Source: Nocardioides sp. S-1144 (GTDB taxonomy: Bacteria; Actinomycetota; Actinomycetes; Propionibacteriales; Nocardioidaceae). Taken from it: DNA of 64,000 nucleotides. Both the position numbers and the translations under genes were made by a program. Shown piece after piece: positions 1 through 10,806 of the stretch. The stretch covers positions 3,720,001 to 3,784,000 of the forward strand of contig NZ_CP040695.2 of the NCBI RefSeq assembly GCF_005954645.2. The letters are read 5' to 3'. Numbering within the stretch: the first letter of the stretch is position 1; the number at the start of each line of letters is the position of its first letter. The notes beneath the pieces are model-generated. The model saw only the letters and a list, made by a program, of their open reading frames with translations. It was not told the origin of the DNA and did no database searches.

Positions 1-83
1 CGGCGCCCCACGTGGCCAGCTCCCGTCCTCGCACGCCTGCTCCCCTCCCCGGCCCTGGCGACTTCCCGACCGGCCAGGGCGTG

Positions 84-89
84 GATGAT
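84..89 (+). promoter_or_regulatory. -10-like hexamer GATGAT, leaderless start of SDR gene
   Basis: GATGAT lies 6 bases before the ATG at 96 and fits the nAnnnT pattern repeated before many genes here. It supports choosing 96 over the in-frame upstream start at 12. Only two positions are constrained, so one instance alone is weak. Confidence 0.4.
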
Positions 90-95
90 CGTGCC

Positions 96-842
96 ATGAC
101 CCGTCACGCCGTCGTCACCGGAGCCAGCAGCGGGATCGGCGCCGCGACCGCCCGCTCGCTGGCCGCCACCGGCTTCCACGTCTTCTGCGCCGCCCGGCGC
201 ACCGAGCGGGTCACCGCGCTCGCCGCGGAGATCGGCGGCACCGCCGTGACGTGCGACGTCACCGACCCCGCCTCGGTCACCGCCCTCGCCGAGGTGGTCG
301 GCGAGCGGCTCGACGTCCTGGTCAACAACGCCGGGGGCGCGTTCGGCGCCGCGACGGTGGCCGAGTCCGACCCGGACGACTGGCGCCGGATGTACGAGGT
401 GAACGTCATCGGGCTGGTGCAGGTGACCCGCGCGCTCCTGCCCGCCCTGCTCGCCGCCGACGACGGCGCCGGGATCATCTGCAACGTCGGCTCGACCGCG
501 GGCCGGATCGCCTACGAGGGCGGGGGCGGCTACACCGTCGCCAAGCACGGCACCCAGGTCGTGACCGAGACGCTGCGCCTCGAGCTGTGGGACCAGCCGG
601 TGCGGGTCACCGAGGTCGCCCCGGGCATGGTGCGCACCGACGAGTTCGCCCTGACCCGGTTCGACGGCGACGCGGAGAAGGCGGCGGCGGTCTACGCGGG
701 CGTCGCCGAGCCCCTCGTCGCCGAGGACGTCGCCGACGCGATCACCTGGATGGTCACCCGCCCGCGCCACGTGAACATCGACGAGCTCGTCCTGCGCCCG
801 CGGGCCCAGGCCTCCCAGTTCAAGGTCCACAGGGCACACTGA
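96..842 (+). CDS. short-chain dehydrogenase/reductase (SDR family)
   Basis: Classical SDR oxidoreductase of 248 residues using NAD(P)(H) on an unknown alcohol or carbonyl substrate in the cytoplasm. The cofactor motif TGASSGIG is at residues 8-15, NNAG follows in the middle, and the catalytic YxxxK (YTVAK) stands after a GST stretch that supplies the serine. The SxxK/YxxxK arrangement and length are normal for the family. An earlier in-frame start at 12 would add 28 Pro/Arg-rich residues with no domain, so the ATG at 96 is preferred. The racemase-like gene starts 5 bases after the stop, suggesting cotranscription. Serine/3-hydroxy-acid dehydrogenases of the YdfG group look similar, but the substrate cannot be read from sequence. 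Confidence 0.9.
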   Translation: MTRHAVVTGASSGIGAATARSLAATGFHVFCAARRTERVTALAAEIGGTAVTCDVTDPASVTALAEVVGERLDVLVNNAGGAFGAATVAESDPDDWRRMYEVNVIGLVQVTRALLPALLAADDGAGIICNVGSTAGRIAYEGGGGYTVAKHGTQVVTETLRLELWDQPVRVTEVAPGMVRTDEFALTRFDGDAEKAAAVYAGVAEPLVAEDVADAITWMVTRPRHVNIDELVLRPRAQASQFKVHRAH

Positions 843-847
843 CCCCC

Positions 848-1537
848 GTGCAGACCATCGGACTGATCGGCGGCATGAGCTGGGAGTCCAGCGCCGTGTA
901 CTACCAGATGCTGAACACCGGCGTCCAGCAGCGCCGCGGCGGGCTCTCCTCGGCGCGCACGGTGCTGGCCTCGGTCGACTTCGCCGAGGTCACCGCCCTG
1001 CAGGAGCAGGAGCGCTGGGACGACGTCGCGTCGATCCTGGTGGCGGCGGCCCGCTCGGTCGAGGCGGCCGGCGCCGACTTCCTGGTCCTGTGCACCACGA
1101 CGTTCCACATGGTCGCCGACCAGGTCGCGGCGGCCGTCTCCGTCCCGGTGCTGCACCTGGCCGACGTCGTCGCCGAGGCCTGCGTGGCCCGCGGCCTGGA
1201 CGCCGTCGGCTTCGTCGGCACCACGTTCGCGATGTCGCGCGACTTCTTCGTCGAGCGGATGGCCTCGCACGGGCTGACGGTCCACGTGCCCGACCCCGCT
1301 CAGCACGCCGAGGTCAACCGGATCATCTACGAGGAGCTCGTGCACGGCCGGGTGCTCGACAGCTCACGACGCACAGTCGTCGCGCTCGTCGACCAGCTCT
1401 GGGACGCCGGCGCCGGCGGCCTCGTGCTCGGCTGCACCGAGCTCGAGCTGCTCGTGAAGCAGGCCGACGCCGAGCTGCCGCTGTTCCCGTGCACCACGCT
1501 GCACGTCAACGCCGCGCTCGACCGCGCCCTGGCCTGA
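848..1537 (+). CDS. aspartate/glutamate racemase family protein
   Basis: Protein of 229 residues of the cofactor-independent amino-acid racemase family, which interconverts D and L forms (Asp, Glu or related) using two cysteines. It opens with [12 protein letters not shown], typical of aspartate racemases. The two catalytic cysteines are C82 (LVLCTTTFH) and C196 ([10 protein letters not shown]). The usual CNT around the first cysteine is CTT here, a variation worth noting for substrate choice. GTG at 848 is the start that directly precedes the family N-terminus, 5 bases after the SDR stop, so translation is probably coupled. A hexamer CACACT at 835-840 also fits the leaderless spacing but lies inside the SDR gene and may be chance. 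Confidence 0.88.
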   Translation: MQTIGLIGGMSWESSAVYYQMLNTGVQQRRGGLSSARTVLASVDFAEVTALQEQERWDDVASILVAAARSVEAAGADFLVLCTTTFHMVADQVAAAVSVPVLHLADVVAEACVARGLDAVGFVGTTFAMSRDFFVERMASHGLTVHVPDPAQHAEVNRIIYEELVHGRVLDSSRRTVVALVDQLWDAGAGGLVLGCTELELLVKQADAELPLFPCTTLHVNAALDRALA

Positions 1538-1568
1538 CCCGCCGGAGCACGACCGGACCACGAAAGGG

Positions 1569-2270
1569 CTACGCCGCAGTCCGACCCAGCAGCCGGGCCA
1601 TCCGGACGGCGTCCCGGCGGCTGGTCCCGCCGGTGTCGCGCTGGATCCAGGACCGCTCGATGCGACGGCCCCGGAGGACGTAGACCTCGAGGTTGCGGGC
1701 GACGCTCGAGCGGAGGTACCGCGTCGCGGTCCGGAACGCCAGCCGGCGCTCGCCGAGGGCCGGCACGGCGACGGGGGTCAGCGTCCTGGTCGTGTCGAGC
1801 GCGGAGGCGGTGCCCTCGCAGCGGGTCGCGTAGTCGACCAGGGCCTGGAAGCCGGCGCGGGCGCGGCGCGGCGAGCCGAACTCGTAGACGACGAACGTCG
1901 GGTCCTGGCGGCCCTCGAAGTACGGCACGTCGCCGTCGGCGTCGAGGTAGGCGGCGCGCCGGACCGACCGGGCCGGGAAGCCGTCGGTCAGCCCGACACA
2001 GGTCTCGTCGTACAGGTCGAGGGACCCGCCGACGTCGAGGGCCCGGCTGCCGCCGGCGAGGAACGGGAAGATCCGCGCCACCTGGCCGGTGGTGGGGAGG
2101 TCGGCGCCGCTCACCCCCTGCCCCGTGGCCGGCGCGACGGCGGCGCGCGCGGCGCCGGGGGCGCCGAGCAGGGTGGCGAGCAGAGCGGCGACGACCGCCC
2201 CGACGAGGGCCAGCACGAAGGGTCGCAGGACACGGACGGGGCGGGCACGCCCGGGGGTGGTGGTGGTCAT
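1569..2270 (-). CDS. exported or membrane-anchored protein, sensor-domain-like
   Basis: Protein of 233 residues with no function I can name. An N-terminal hydrophobic segment (about residues 17-38) ends in Ala-rich ARA, as in a signal peptide or anchor. The rest is a soluble region with a paired-cysteine pattern (one Cys near DETCVGL, one near YATRCEG) resembling the extracellular sensor-like domains found in actinobacterial lipoproteins and PknH-type kinases; this is a fold-level guess. The ATG at 2270 is chosen because it sits directly before the hydrophobic segment; an upstream in-frame start at 2354 adds residues that look non-coding. It converges on the racemase gene and is divergent from typA. 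Confidence 0.7.
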   Translation of the reverse strand: MTTTTPGRARPVRVLRPFVLALVGAVVAALLATLLGAPGAARAAVAPATGQGVSGADLPTTGQVARIFPFLAGGSRALDVGGSLDLYDETCVGLTDGFPARSVRRAAYLDADGDVPYFEGRQDPTFVVYEFGSPRRARAGFQALVDYATRCEGTASALDTTRTLTPVAVPALGERRLAFRTATRYLRSSVARNLEVYVLRGRRIERSWIQRDTGGTSRRDAVRMARLLGRTAA

Positions 2271-2342
2271 GTCCGGTGAGACGCACGGGCCGGCGAAAGG
2301 TTGTCTCCCGCCGCCGATGCGGGCCAGCGCGGCCCCCCTCAC

Positions 2343-2348
2343 TAGACT
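2343..2348 (+). promoter_or_regulatory. -10-like hexamer TAGACT upstream of typA
   Basis: TAGACT fits TAnnnT and lies about 75 bases before the typA ATG, giving a leader of roughly 68 bases with a GAGG ribosome-binding stretch at 2412-2415. No convincing -35 is visible. Confidence 0.35.
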
Positions 2349-2422
2349 CGGCACGGCGCACTCGCGCCCGGCGACGTCGGCCGACGTCCCCCTTACTCCT
2401 GAGAACAGACCGAGGCTTTCGC

Positions 2423-4321
<1,899 letters not shown>

Positions 4322-4350
4322 CCCACCTCCCGGTCTCCGGGTCCACGCCG

Positions 4351-4356
4351 TAGGTT
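4351..4356 (+). promoter_or_regulatory. -10-like hexamer TAGGTT, leaderless start
   Basis: TAGGTT ends 6 bases before the ATG at 4363, so initiation about 7 bases downstream of the hexamer would place the mRNA 5' end on the start codon. No Shine-Dalgarno stretch intervenes. Confidence 0.6.
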
Positions 4357-4362
4357 CGGTGC

Positions 4363-5943
4363 ATGGACCCGGAGATCTCGCACGCCCGCCAGCACACGCT
4401 GGGCGACCTGCCCCGGCGCAGCGCCGCCCGCTTCCCCGACAAGACCGCCATCGTCGACGGGTCGACCCGCCTGAGCTTCGCCGAGCTCGACGCGACCGTC
4501 GACCGGGTCGCCGCCGCGATCGCCGACGCCGGTCTGGCCAAGGGTGACCGGCTGGCGCTGCTGAGCCACAACTGCTGGCAGTTCGCGGTGCTCGACTTCG
4601 CCGCGGCACGGGTCGGCGTCGTCCTGGTGCCGATCAACTTCATGCTCGGCGGCGACGAGATCGCCTACATCCTCGACCACAGCGGTGCCTCGGCGTTCGT
4701 CGTCGAGGACGGGCTCCTCGACGTCGCGGGCCGGGCGCTCACCGCGCTCGGTCGGCCCGTCCCGGTCCGCGCCGTCGTCCGGGTCGCCGGCGGCCCGGTG
4801 CCCGAGGGCTGGGTCGACGTCCAGGACTGGGTCGAGCGCGACGGCGTCCCGCCGCACGTGCCGGTGGCCGACGACGATCCGGTGCGGATGATGTTCACCT
4901 CCGGCACCGAGTCCCGCCCCAAGGGCGCCCTGCTGAGCAGCCGGGCCCTGATGTGGCAGTACGTCTCGTGCGTGGTCGACGGGTCGATGAGCGCCGACGA
5001 CGTCGAGCTGCACACGCTGCCGCTCTACCACTGCGCCCAGCTCGACTGCTTCCTCGGCGTCGACGTCTACCTCGGCGCGACCTCGGTGATCCTCCCCGGG
5101 CCCGACCCGGCCGCCGTGCTGGCCGCCATCGCCGAGCACCGGGTCACCAAGTACTTCGCGCCGCCCACGGTGTGGATCGGCCTGCTGCGCTCCCCCGACT
5201 TCGACACCGCCGACCTGTCCTCGCTGCGCAAGGGCTACTACGGCGCCTCCCCGATGCCGGTGGAGGTGCTCAAGGAGATGCGCGAGCGCCTCCCCGACGT
5301 CGACCTGTGGAACTTCTACGGCCAGACCGAGATGTCGCCACTGGCCACCATCCTCGGCCCCGACGAGCAGCTCACCCACGCCGGCTCCGCCGGCCGGGCC
5401 GCCCTCAACGTCGAGACCCGGATCGTCGCGGCCGACGGCTCCTCGGTCGACCCGCTCGCCCCGCACGAGGTCGGCGAGATCGTGCACCGCTCCCCGCACG
5501 CGACGCTCGGCTACCACGAGGACCCCGCCCGGACGGCCGAGGCGTTCCAGCACGGCTGGTTCCACTCCGGCGACCTCGGCTACCTCGACGACGACGGCCG
5601 GCTCTACGTGGTCGACCGCAAGAAGGACATGATCAAGACCGGCGGCGAGAACGTCGCGAGCCGCGAGGTCGAGGAGGCGATCTACACGATGCCCGGCGTC
5701 GCCGAGGTCGCCGTCTTCGGCGTCAGCCACCCGCGCTGGGTGGAGGCGGTGACGGCGGTCGTCGTCGCCAAGGACGGCGCCGACCTCACCCCCGACTCCG
5801 TGCTGGCCCACGCCCGGTCGGTGCTGGCCGGCTACAAGGCCCCGAAGTACGTCGTCGTGGCCGACGCGCTGCCGAAGAATCCCAGCGGGAAGATCCTCAA
5901 GCGCCAGCTCCGCGACGAGCACGCCACCATCGCCACCGGCTGA
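4363..5943 (+). CDS. AMP-dependent acyl-CoA synthetase/ligase (FadD-like)
   Basis: Adenylate-forming enzyme of 526 residues that would activate a carboxylic acid to acyl-AMP and then acyl-CoA. The P-loop motif A3 is MFTSGTESRPKG, the A5 motif is NFYGQTE, and the hinge motif DRKKDMIKTGGENV and catalytic lysine in NPSGKILKRQL are all present. Length matches medium/long-chain fatty acid or aryl-acid ligases (about 520-560). The substrate is not deducible, and no beta-oxidation neighbours are present. The ATG at 4363 is supported by the hexamer 6 bases upstream and by the immediate start of the family N-terminus. It converges on the rhomboid gene. Confidence 0.92.
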   Translation: MDPEISHARQHTLGDLPRRSAARFPDKTAIVDGSTRLSFAELDATVDRVAAAIADAGLAKGDRLALLSHNCWQFAVLDFAAARVGVVLVPINFMLGGDEIAYILDHSGASAFVVEDGLLDVAGRALTALGRPVPVRAVVRVAGGPVPEGWVDVQDWVERDGVPPHVPVADDDPVRMMFTSGTESRPKGALLSSRALMWQYVSCVVDGSMSADDVELHTLPLYHCAQLDCFLGVDVYLGATSVILPGPDPAAVLAAIAEHRVTKYFAPPTVWIGLLRSPDFDTADLSSLRKGYYGASPMPVEVLKEMRERLPDVDLWNFYGQTEMSPLATILGPDEQLTHAGSAGRAALNVETRIVAADGSSVDPLAPHEVGEIVHRSPHATLGYHEDPARTAEAFQHGWFHSGDLGYLDDDGRLYVVDRKKDMIKTGGENVASREVEEAIYTMPGVAEVAVFGVSHPRWVEAVTAVVVAKDGADLTPDSVLAHARSVLAGYKAPKYVVVADALPKNPSGKILKRQLRDEHATIATG

Positions 5944-5993
5944 ACGGCGCCCCGGGAGACCGGGTGGTCCCGACCGGGTCGGCGGTGCCGCGG

Positions 5994-6586
5994 TCAGACG
6001 TCGGCGCGCTCGCGCTCGGCCAGCAGGAACGCCGCGAGGGCGCCGCCCAGCGCCCCGAAGAGGTGGCCCTGCCAGGAGACGCCCGGCTCACCGGGCAGCA
6101 CGCCGACCAGCACGCTGCCGTAGACGACGAGCAGCACCACCCCGAGCAGGATCTCGCGCGCCCGACGGCTGAACACGCCGCGCAGCAGCACCAGGTGGAC
6201 CAGCCAGCCGAAGATCAGCACGGACGCCCCGAGGTGCACCGTGCCGGACGGCGCCACCAGCCACACCCCGAGCCCGCCGACCACCCAGATGACCGCGGTC
6301 GCCTGGAGCCCGCGAGCCACGCCGGTCGCCAGCACCAGGAAGAGCAGGACCAGCACGGGCAGCGTGTTGGCCTCGAGGTGCAGCCAGCCGCCGTGCAGCA
6401 GCGGGGCGAGAGGAGGATCCCGACCAGGCCCTCGTCGGAGCGCGGCCGGACGCCGTACCGGTCGAGGCGGTGGTCGGCGAGGGCGTCGACGACCTCGACC
6501 AGCCACAGCAGCGCGACGAAGCCGACCGACCCCAGGACCGCGACCGCGAGCGGCGACCGGCGACCGGTCTCGTGCTGCGTCCTCAT
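5994..6586 (-). pseudogene. rhomboid-family intramembrane serine protease, frameshifted
   Basis: Two reading frames together encode one rhomboid-type protease of about 195 residues. The first frame (6586 down to about 6410) gives the N-terminus and first membrane segment up to VGILLSP. The family continuation LLHGGWLHLEANT appears only in the next frame, which runs to the stop at 5994. That second part keeps the catalytic serine context GASVLIFG (usually GASG) and the catalytic histidine context WQGHLFG, with several membrane helices. The shift lies near 6403-6414, in a GGGG run and a GAGAGG stretch; removing two bases or adding one restores a normal protein. It may be a sequencing error or a real mutation. 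The ATG at 6586 is preceded by CACAGT at leaderless spacing. Confidence 0.8.
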
Positions 6587-6592
6587 GGCGCC

Positions 6593-6598
6593 ACTGTG
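6593..6598 (-). promoter_or_regulatory. -10-like hexamer CACAGT, leaderless start of rhomboid gene
   Basis: On the minus strand CACAGT ends 6 bases before the ATG at 6586, fitting the nAnnnT plus 6-7 base pattern of the window. Confidence 0.4.
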
Positions 6599-6646
6599 CC
6601 ACCCGGCACCGCGTCGCCCGGACCCTCGCCCGGCCCCTCGCCCGGC

Positions 6647-7978
6647 TCAGTCGAGGACGGCGGGGCGGCGCAGCTCGGCGGTGATGGTGGCCAGGCCGAG
6701 CAGCGGCAGCGCGGCGAGCACGGCGAGGCTCCAGCCGACGCCGATCGGCTCGCCCAGCCCGCCCACGACGGCCGAGCCGACGCTCCCGCCGACCAGGAAG
6801 ACCAGGGTGGCCACGCCGAGCGCGACCCCGCGCACGTCGGCGTCGACGGCGTCGGCGACCGCGGCGGTCATCGCGGGCTGCCCGAGGCCGAAAGCCACGG
6901 TGACGAGCAGGACCCCGACGCCGAGCAACGGCGCCGAGACGGTGGTGGCGCCGACCGAGGCGATCACCAGGGCGACGGTGGCCACGCCGCCGGCGACCGC
7001 GATCGCCCGGGTCGGACCGGCCGAGGTGATGAGCGGTCCGGCGACCCGCGGCACCACCAGGGCCAGGGCCGCGCTGGGCACGAGCAGCAGTCCCACCTGC
7101 CACGGCTCCCAGCCGTGCGCCACGAGGACGCCGGGCACCGCGACGAGCAGCGCGAACCAGGACGCCGGCACCGCGGCGGCGGCCACCGCGCTGCGGACGA
7201 CGGTGCCGTTGCGGACCACCGACATCGGCAGGAACCCGTGCGGTCGCCGCCGCACCCGGGCGATGGTGGCCGGCGTGCCGAGGACGAGCAGCAGCACCCC
7301 GGCGGCCAGGACGACGAAGCCGGTCGACGGGGACTGCACGACCAGGACGACGCCGGCGGCGGTGAACGCGACCAGCAGCGCACCGAGCAGGTCGAGCCGC
7401 GCCCCGCTGCCCTCGCGCGTGAGCGCCGGCCACAGCACCGGCAGCACCAGGAGCCCGAGCACCGGCAGCGCCATCACCGCACGCCACCCGAGCGCCTCCT
7501 CGAGCACGCCGCCGAGCAGCGGGCCCAGGCAGCTGATCGCGGCTGCCATCCCGGCGAGCCGGCCGAGGGCCAGCCCGCGCACGGCTCCGGAGTACCGCCC
7601 GTTGAGGACGGCGACCCCGAGCGTCGGCACCGCGGCGGCCCCGGCGCCCTGCAGCATCCGGGCCAGGACGAGCGTCTCGAACGTCGGGGCGGCGGCGGCC
7701 AGGACGGCGCCGGTCGTCATCAGGCTGACGCCGACCAGCAACGGGATCCGGATTCCCACCAGGTCGGAGAACCGGCCGTAGACGGCGGTGGTCACCGCGA
7801 GCATCAGGGTGTAGAGGCTGATGGTCCAGGTGGCGGTCCCGGCGCTGACGTCGAGGTCGCTGCCGATCAGCGGGAGCGCGATGGCCGCCGAGGACGACCC
7901 CATCCCGGCCAGGCCGAAGAGGAGGCCGAGGAGCAGCGAGACGCGGCGGGAGTCGTCTCGGGAGTGGTCGGTGGGCAT
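6647..7978 (-). CDS. MFS transporter (drug-exporter-like)
   Basis: Integral membrane protein of 443 residues with about 12 hydrophobic segments and the major facilitator organisation. The first helix contains GLAGMGSSSAAIALPLIG, and the TWTISLYTLMLAVTTAVYGRFSDLVG stretch carries the loop 2-3 motif (GRFSDLVGIR). A motif-C-like GPLLGGVLEEALGWRAVM follows in helix 5, as in DHA-type exporters. It probably exports small molecules by proton antiport; the substrate is unknown. The ATG at 7978 is taken because it directly precedes the basic N-terminus and first helix; the open frame upstream is an antisense shadow of the metalloprotease gene. No partner gene is adjacent. Confidence 0.88.
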   Translation of the reverse strand: MPTDHSRDDSRRVSLLLGLLFGLAGMGSSSAAIALPLIGSDLDVSAGTATWTISLYTLMLAVTTAVYGRFSDLVGIRIPLLVGVSLMTTGAVLAAAAPTFETLVLARMLQGAGAAAVPTLGVAVLNGRYSGAVRGLALGRLAGMAAAISCLGPLLGGVLEEALGWRAVMALPVLGLLVLPVLWPALTREGSGARLDLLGALLVAFTAAGVVLVVQSPSTGFVVLAAGVLLLVLGTPATIARVRRRPHGFLPMSVVRNGTVVRSAVAAAAVPASWFALLVAVPGVLVAHGWEPWQVGLLLVPSAALALVVPRVAGPLITSAGPTRAIAVAGGVATVALVIASVGATTVSAPLLGVGVLLVTVAFGLGQPAMTAAVADAVDADVRGVALGVATLVFLVGGSVGSAVVGGLGEPIGVGWSLAVLAALPLLGLATITAELRRPAVLD

Positions 7979-7991
7979 CGTGGGGGCGAAC

Positions 7992-8028
7992 CACCAGCGG
8001 CGCCGGGATGTTCCCGGCGCCGCTGGTG
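7992..8028 (-). terminator. strong hairpin terminator after the metalloprotease gene
   Basis: A 17-bp perfect stem (7992-8008 pairing with 8012-8028) with a 3-base TGT loop lies between the metalloprotease stop at 8062 and the MFS start at 7978. No clear T-run follows, which is usual in high-GC actinobacteria. It should insulate the two same-strand genes. Confidence 0.75.
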
Positions 8029-8061
8029 TCGTGCGTGCTCCGGCCTCGGCCGGTGCGTGGG

Positions 8062-10662
8062 TCAGCGGATCTTGAAGTCCGCCTTGCTGACGGCGTAGAA
8101 GCCGCCCTTGAGCGAGGTCACGACGATCCGTGCCTTCGTGGACTTCACACCCCGCGGCAGCTGGACGACCTGCTTGCCGTCGTTGGCCGTGGCCCGCGCC
8201 AGGGTGCGCGACCAGGTCTTCCCGCCGTTGGTCGACAGGTAGATCGTCACCTTCTTGGTGAGCTTGCGGGTGCCGTTGACCTTCCACCGCACGGGGATGG
8301 TCGAGCCCTTCTTGGCGACGTAGGACGTCTTGGCCTGCGAGGTCACGAGGAACGGGCCGGCCTTCTTGGCGACCTTCACCACCACGTTGCGGTAGGCAAC
8401 GCCGCCGCGGCCGTCACGCACGGTGACCCGGAAGTGCATCGCGCCCTTCTGCTTGCCCGGGGTGCCCTGGTAGGCGGCCGTGGGCAGGAACTCCGAGTAG
8501 CACTCCACCAGCGCCGGGTCGAGCGGCACGTTCGGGCCGTCGTCCGGCGGCGGCGGCGGCGCCACCGGGCAGCGACCGGTGCGGGCGTTGGTGTTGCCCG
8601 ACAGCACCTGCGCCAGGTCCGGGAAGGAGCGCGACGGGGCGCCCGTGGCCAGGTTGATCCCGGGCGAGGGCGACTCGAGCGAGTCGGCGTCGCTGACGTC
8701 GGCAGCGGTGCCGAAGACCCGGAAGAGGGGTCCGAAGACCTTCTGGTTCGACGGCAGCGCGGTGCCGTCGCGTCCCCGGGCGTCGTCGGTCTGCTCCCAC
8801 AGGTAGGTGAGCGGGTCGCCGTCGGCGTCCTTGGCCCTGCCGGTGAGGATGAACGGCGTGCGGGTCGGCACCTTGCGGACGACCGTGACCGAGGTGACCT
8901 CCGGTGCGCGGTCGCTCGTGGTCAGCGACGCCGAGCCGCCGTTGTCGGCGGCGCCGCCCTTGGCGGTCTCGCCCACGAACCCGGAGACGCCGGCGCTACC
9001 GCCGACGACCGTGATCGACTCGACGTCGGCGTGCGGACCGGGCGCGTCGGGCGCGGCGGTCGGCGCGAAGATCACCTGGAACCCCGTGGGGGTCACCTCG
9101 GTGAGCGGGGCCGGGTAGTCGGTGAAGCTGCCGTAGGGGTCGTAACCCCAGGCGGCGACGGTGACGTCCTGGCCGGTGAGGGTGGCCATCTTGGCCTCGA
9201 TCGCGGCGCGGTCGTCGGTCGCGTCGACCTCGACGGTGTCGCCGTCGAAGCCGAGGGTGACCGTGGAGCCGGGGGCTCCGAAGCCGCGCAGCGAGACCGT
9301 CTGCACCTCGACGGTGTCGGGCAGGCCGGCGCCGGTGTAGGCGTTGACCTCGTCGAGGGTGCGGGCCGAGAAGTACGGGTCGGTGTGGTCCTGGAGGTTG
9401 TCCTGGCGGCAGATGCCGGCGTAGGCCATGACCGAGGAGCCCGAGCCGGGCTCGACCGAGGTGGTGTCGTTGCGGTTGCCGCCCGAGCAGCTGCGGTAGA
9501 CGCCGTTGAAGGTGTGGTTGCCGGCGAACTGGTGCCCGATCTCGTGCGCGACGTAGTCGATCGCGAAGAAGTCGCCCTTGGGCTCCGGCAGGCCGGTACA
9601 GCCGCCGCCCTTGTAGTCGGCGCCGACGACGCCGAGGTAGGCCACGCCGCCGCCGTTCACGCCGAGCGCGATGTGGCCGACGTCGTAGTTGCTGGCGCCG
9701 ACGACCTGGCCGAGCACGAGTCGGTTGCGGGCCAGGGTCTCGCCGCTGCAGAAGTCGAGGTCGCCGTACTGGTCGGCGGGGGCGTCGTCGGGGTAGATGA
9801 CGGTGCGGAAGCAGGGCTCCGCGCCGCACGGCCCGTTGGCGCCGGTGGCCTTCTCGGTGGTGTCGAAGTTGAGGTCGTCGGTCTCGTTGATCAGCTGCAG
9901 CGTGATCGCGAGGTCCTGCCGGTAGATCTGGTTGACCCGGTTGATCAGCGTGGCCTTCTCGGCGAGCACGTTGTCGGTGCCGAAGTAGGCGGCGTAGGAG
10001 GGGTCGGAGGTCAGCGCGAGCCGGTAGCGCTTCTCCACGACCACGGCGCCGGCACGGCCGGAGGCGTTGCCACCCTTGCGGATCGCGGCGCGCCGAATCT
10101 CGGGGGCCTCCCGCTCGGCGAACTGCTCCTCGGGGCTGGTGGTGTCCTCGCCGAAGAAGGCGAGGTGCTGGGTGGTGCCGCGCCGGTCGTAGGCGGGGTC
10201 GACGTACCAGGTGCCCGTGCCCTGGGGACCGCGGACGGCGGCGTGCAGGCCCATCGGGGTCACGTCGAGCGCGACCGTGTGGTCGGGCCGGCTGACCGAG
10301 CGCCCGGAGTAGGTGGCGATCTCGGGGTGGGCCGCGGCGAGACGGGGCGCGAGCACCTGGGTGCGCTGGACCGAGAACTTCTCGGTGCCGCCGGTCGGCG
10401 TGGGCAGGGCGAAGACGAGGCTGCCGCCGTCGCCCTCGGCCGGGGCGTCGGCGAGCTCGGCGCGGACCCGGGCCAGGTCGACCCGGACGGCGGAGTACTG
10501 CTTCGGCTCGACCCGGACCTTGTCGCCGGTCGGCCGGAAGCCGTCGAGCGGGCGGAAGGCGGGGTCGGGTGGTGGGGCGGCGGACGACGATCCTGACACT
10601 GCGGGGACCATCGCCGCAGCGAGGACGAGGGCAGTGGCAGCCGCGAGACGTGACGGACGCAT
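8062..10662 (-). CDS. secreted zinc metalloprotease, reprolysin/M12B-like
   Basis: Exported protein of 866 residues. An N-terminal signal peptide (about 1-29, ending in SAA) is followed by a propeptide-like region and a catalytic domain with the zinc motif HEIGHQFAGNH at residues 373-383 (H373, H377 and H383 as ligands, E374 as base). Bacterial reprolysin-like peptidases often read HExxHQFGxNHTF; here the G/A order is slightly changed. Several cysteines in the catalytic domain suggest disulfides. The middle carries proprotein-convertase-P or PKD-like beta segments, and the C-terminal 90 residues (VRWKVNG...YLSTNGGKTW) are a beta-sandwich of the kind used for surface or substrate attachment. 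GGGAGGAG precedes the ATG. The likely role is extracellular protein degradation. Confidence 0.88.
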   Translation of the reverse strand: MRPSRLAAATALVLAAAMVPAVSGSSSAAPPPDPAFRPLDGFRPTGDKVRVEPKQYSAVRVDLARVRAELADAPAEGDGGSLVFALPTPTGGTEKFSVQRTQVLAPRLAAAHPEIATYSGRSVSRPDHTVALDVTPMGLHAAVRGPQGTGTWYVDPAYDRRGTTQHLAFFGEDTTSPEEQFAEREAPEIRRAAIRKGGNASGRAGAVVVEKRYRLALTSDPSYAAYFGTDNVLAEKATLINRVNQIYRQDLAITLQLINETDDLNFDTTEKATGANGPCGAEPCFRTVIYPDDAPADQYGDLDFCSGETLARNRLVLGQVVGASNYDVGHIALGVNGGGVAYLGVVGADYKGGGCTGLPEPKGDFFAIDYVAHEIGHQFAGNHTFNGVYRSCSGGNRNDTTSVEPGSGSSVMAYAGICRQDNLQDHTDPYFSARTLDEVNAYTGAGLPDTVEVQTVSLRGFGAPGSTVTLGFDGDTVEVDATDDRAAIEAKMATLTGQDVTVAAWGYDPYGSFTDYPAPLTEVTPTGFQVIFAPTAAPDAPGPHADVESITVVGGSAGVSGFVGETAKGGAADNGGSASLTTSDRAPEVTSVTVVRKVPTRTPFILTGRAKDADGDPLTYLWEQTDDARGRDGTALPSNQKVFGPLFRVFGTAADVSDADSLESPSPGINLATGAPSRSFPDLAQVLSGNTNARTGRCPVAPPPPPDDGPNVPLDPALVECYSEFLPTAAYQGTPGKQKGAMHFRVTVRDGRGGVAYRNVVVKVAKKAGPFLVTSQAKTSYVAKKGSTIPVRWKVNGTRKLTKKVTIYLSTNGGKTWSRTLARATANDGKQVVQLPRGVKSTKARIVVTSLKGGFYAVSKADFKIR

Positions 10663-10710
10663 GTGGTGGTGGGCTCCTCCCAGCCGGGCAGGTGTGCCCG
10701 GACTCCCTGC

Positions 10711-10716
10711 ACCCTA
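10711..10716 (-). promoter_or_regulatory. -10-like hexamer TAGGGT upstream of the metalloprotease
   Basis: TAGGGT on the minus strand lies about 48 bases before the ATG at 10662. Unlike most units here this one has a leader with a GGGAGGAG ribosome-binding site. Confidence 0.45.
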
Positions 10717-10793
10717 GGCGCGGGCGCCGGCAGCGGCCAGTGCCTCGCGCAGGAGATCTCCGGAGGGTGGGTCGGGCCGCGAGGAGGTGCCAC

Positions 10794-10799
10794 TAGATT
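10794..10799 (+). promoter_or_regulatory. -10-like hexamer TAGATT, leaderless start
   Basis: TAGATT ends 7 bases before the GTG at 10807. A GAGGAGGT at 10781-10788 lies upstream of the hexamer, too far from the GTG to act as its ribosome-binding site. Confidence 0.5.
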
Positions 10800-10806
10800 C
10801 CACGGG

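Noticed and set aside
4953..7781. Plus-strand 942-codon frame across several genes
   Set aside because: Low-complexity Arg/Pro then Thr/Ser-rich translation that spans three real genes on other frames.
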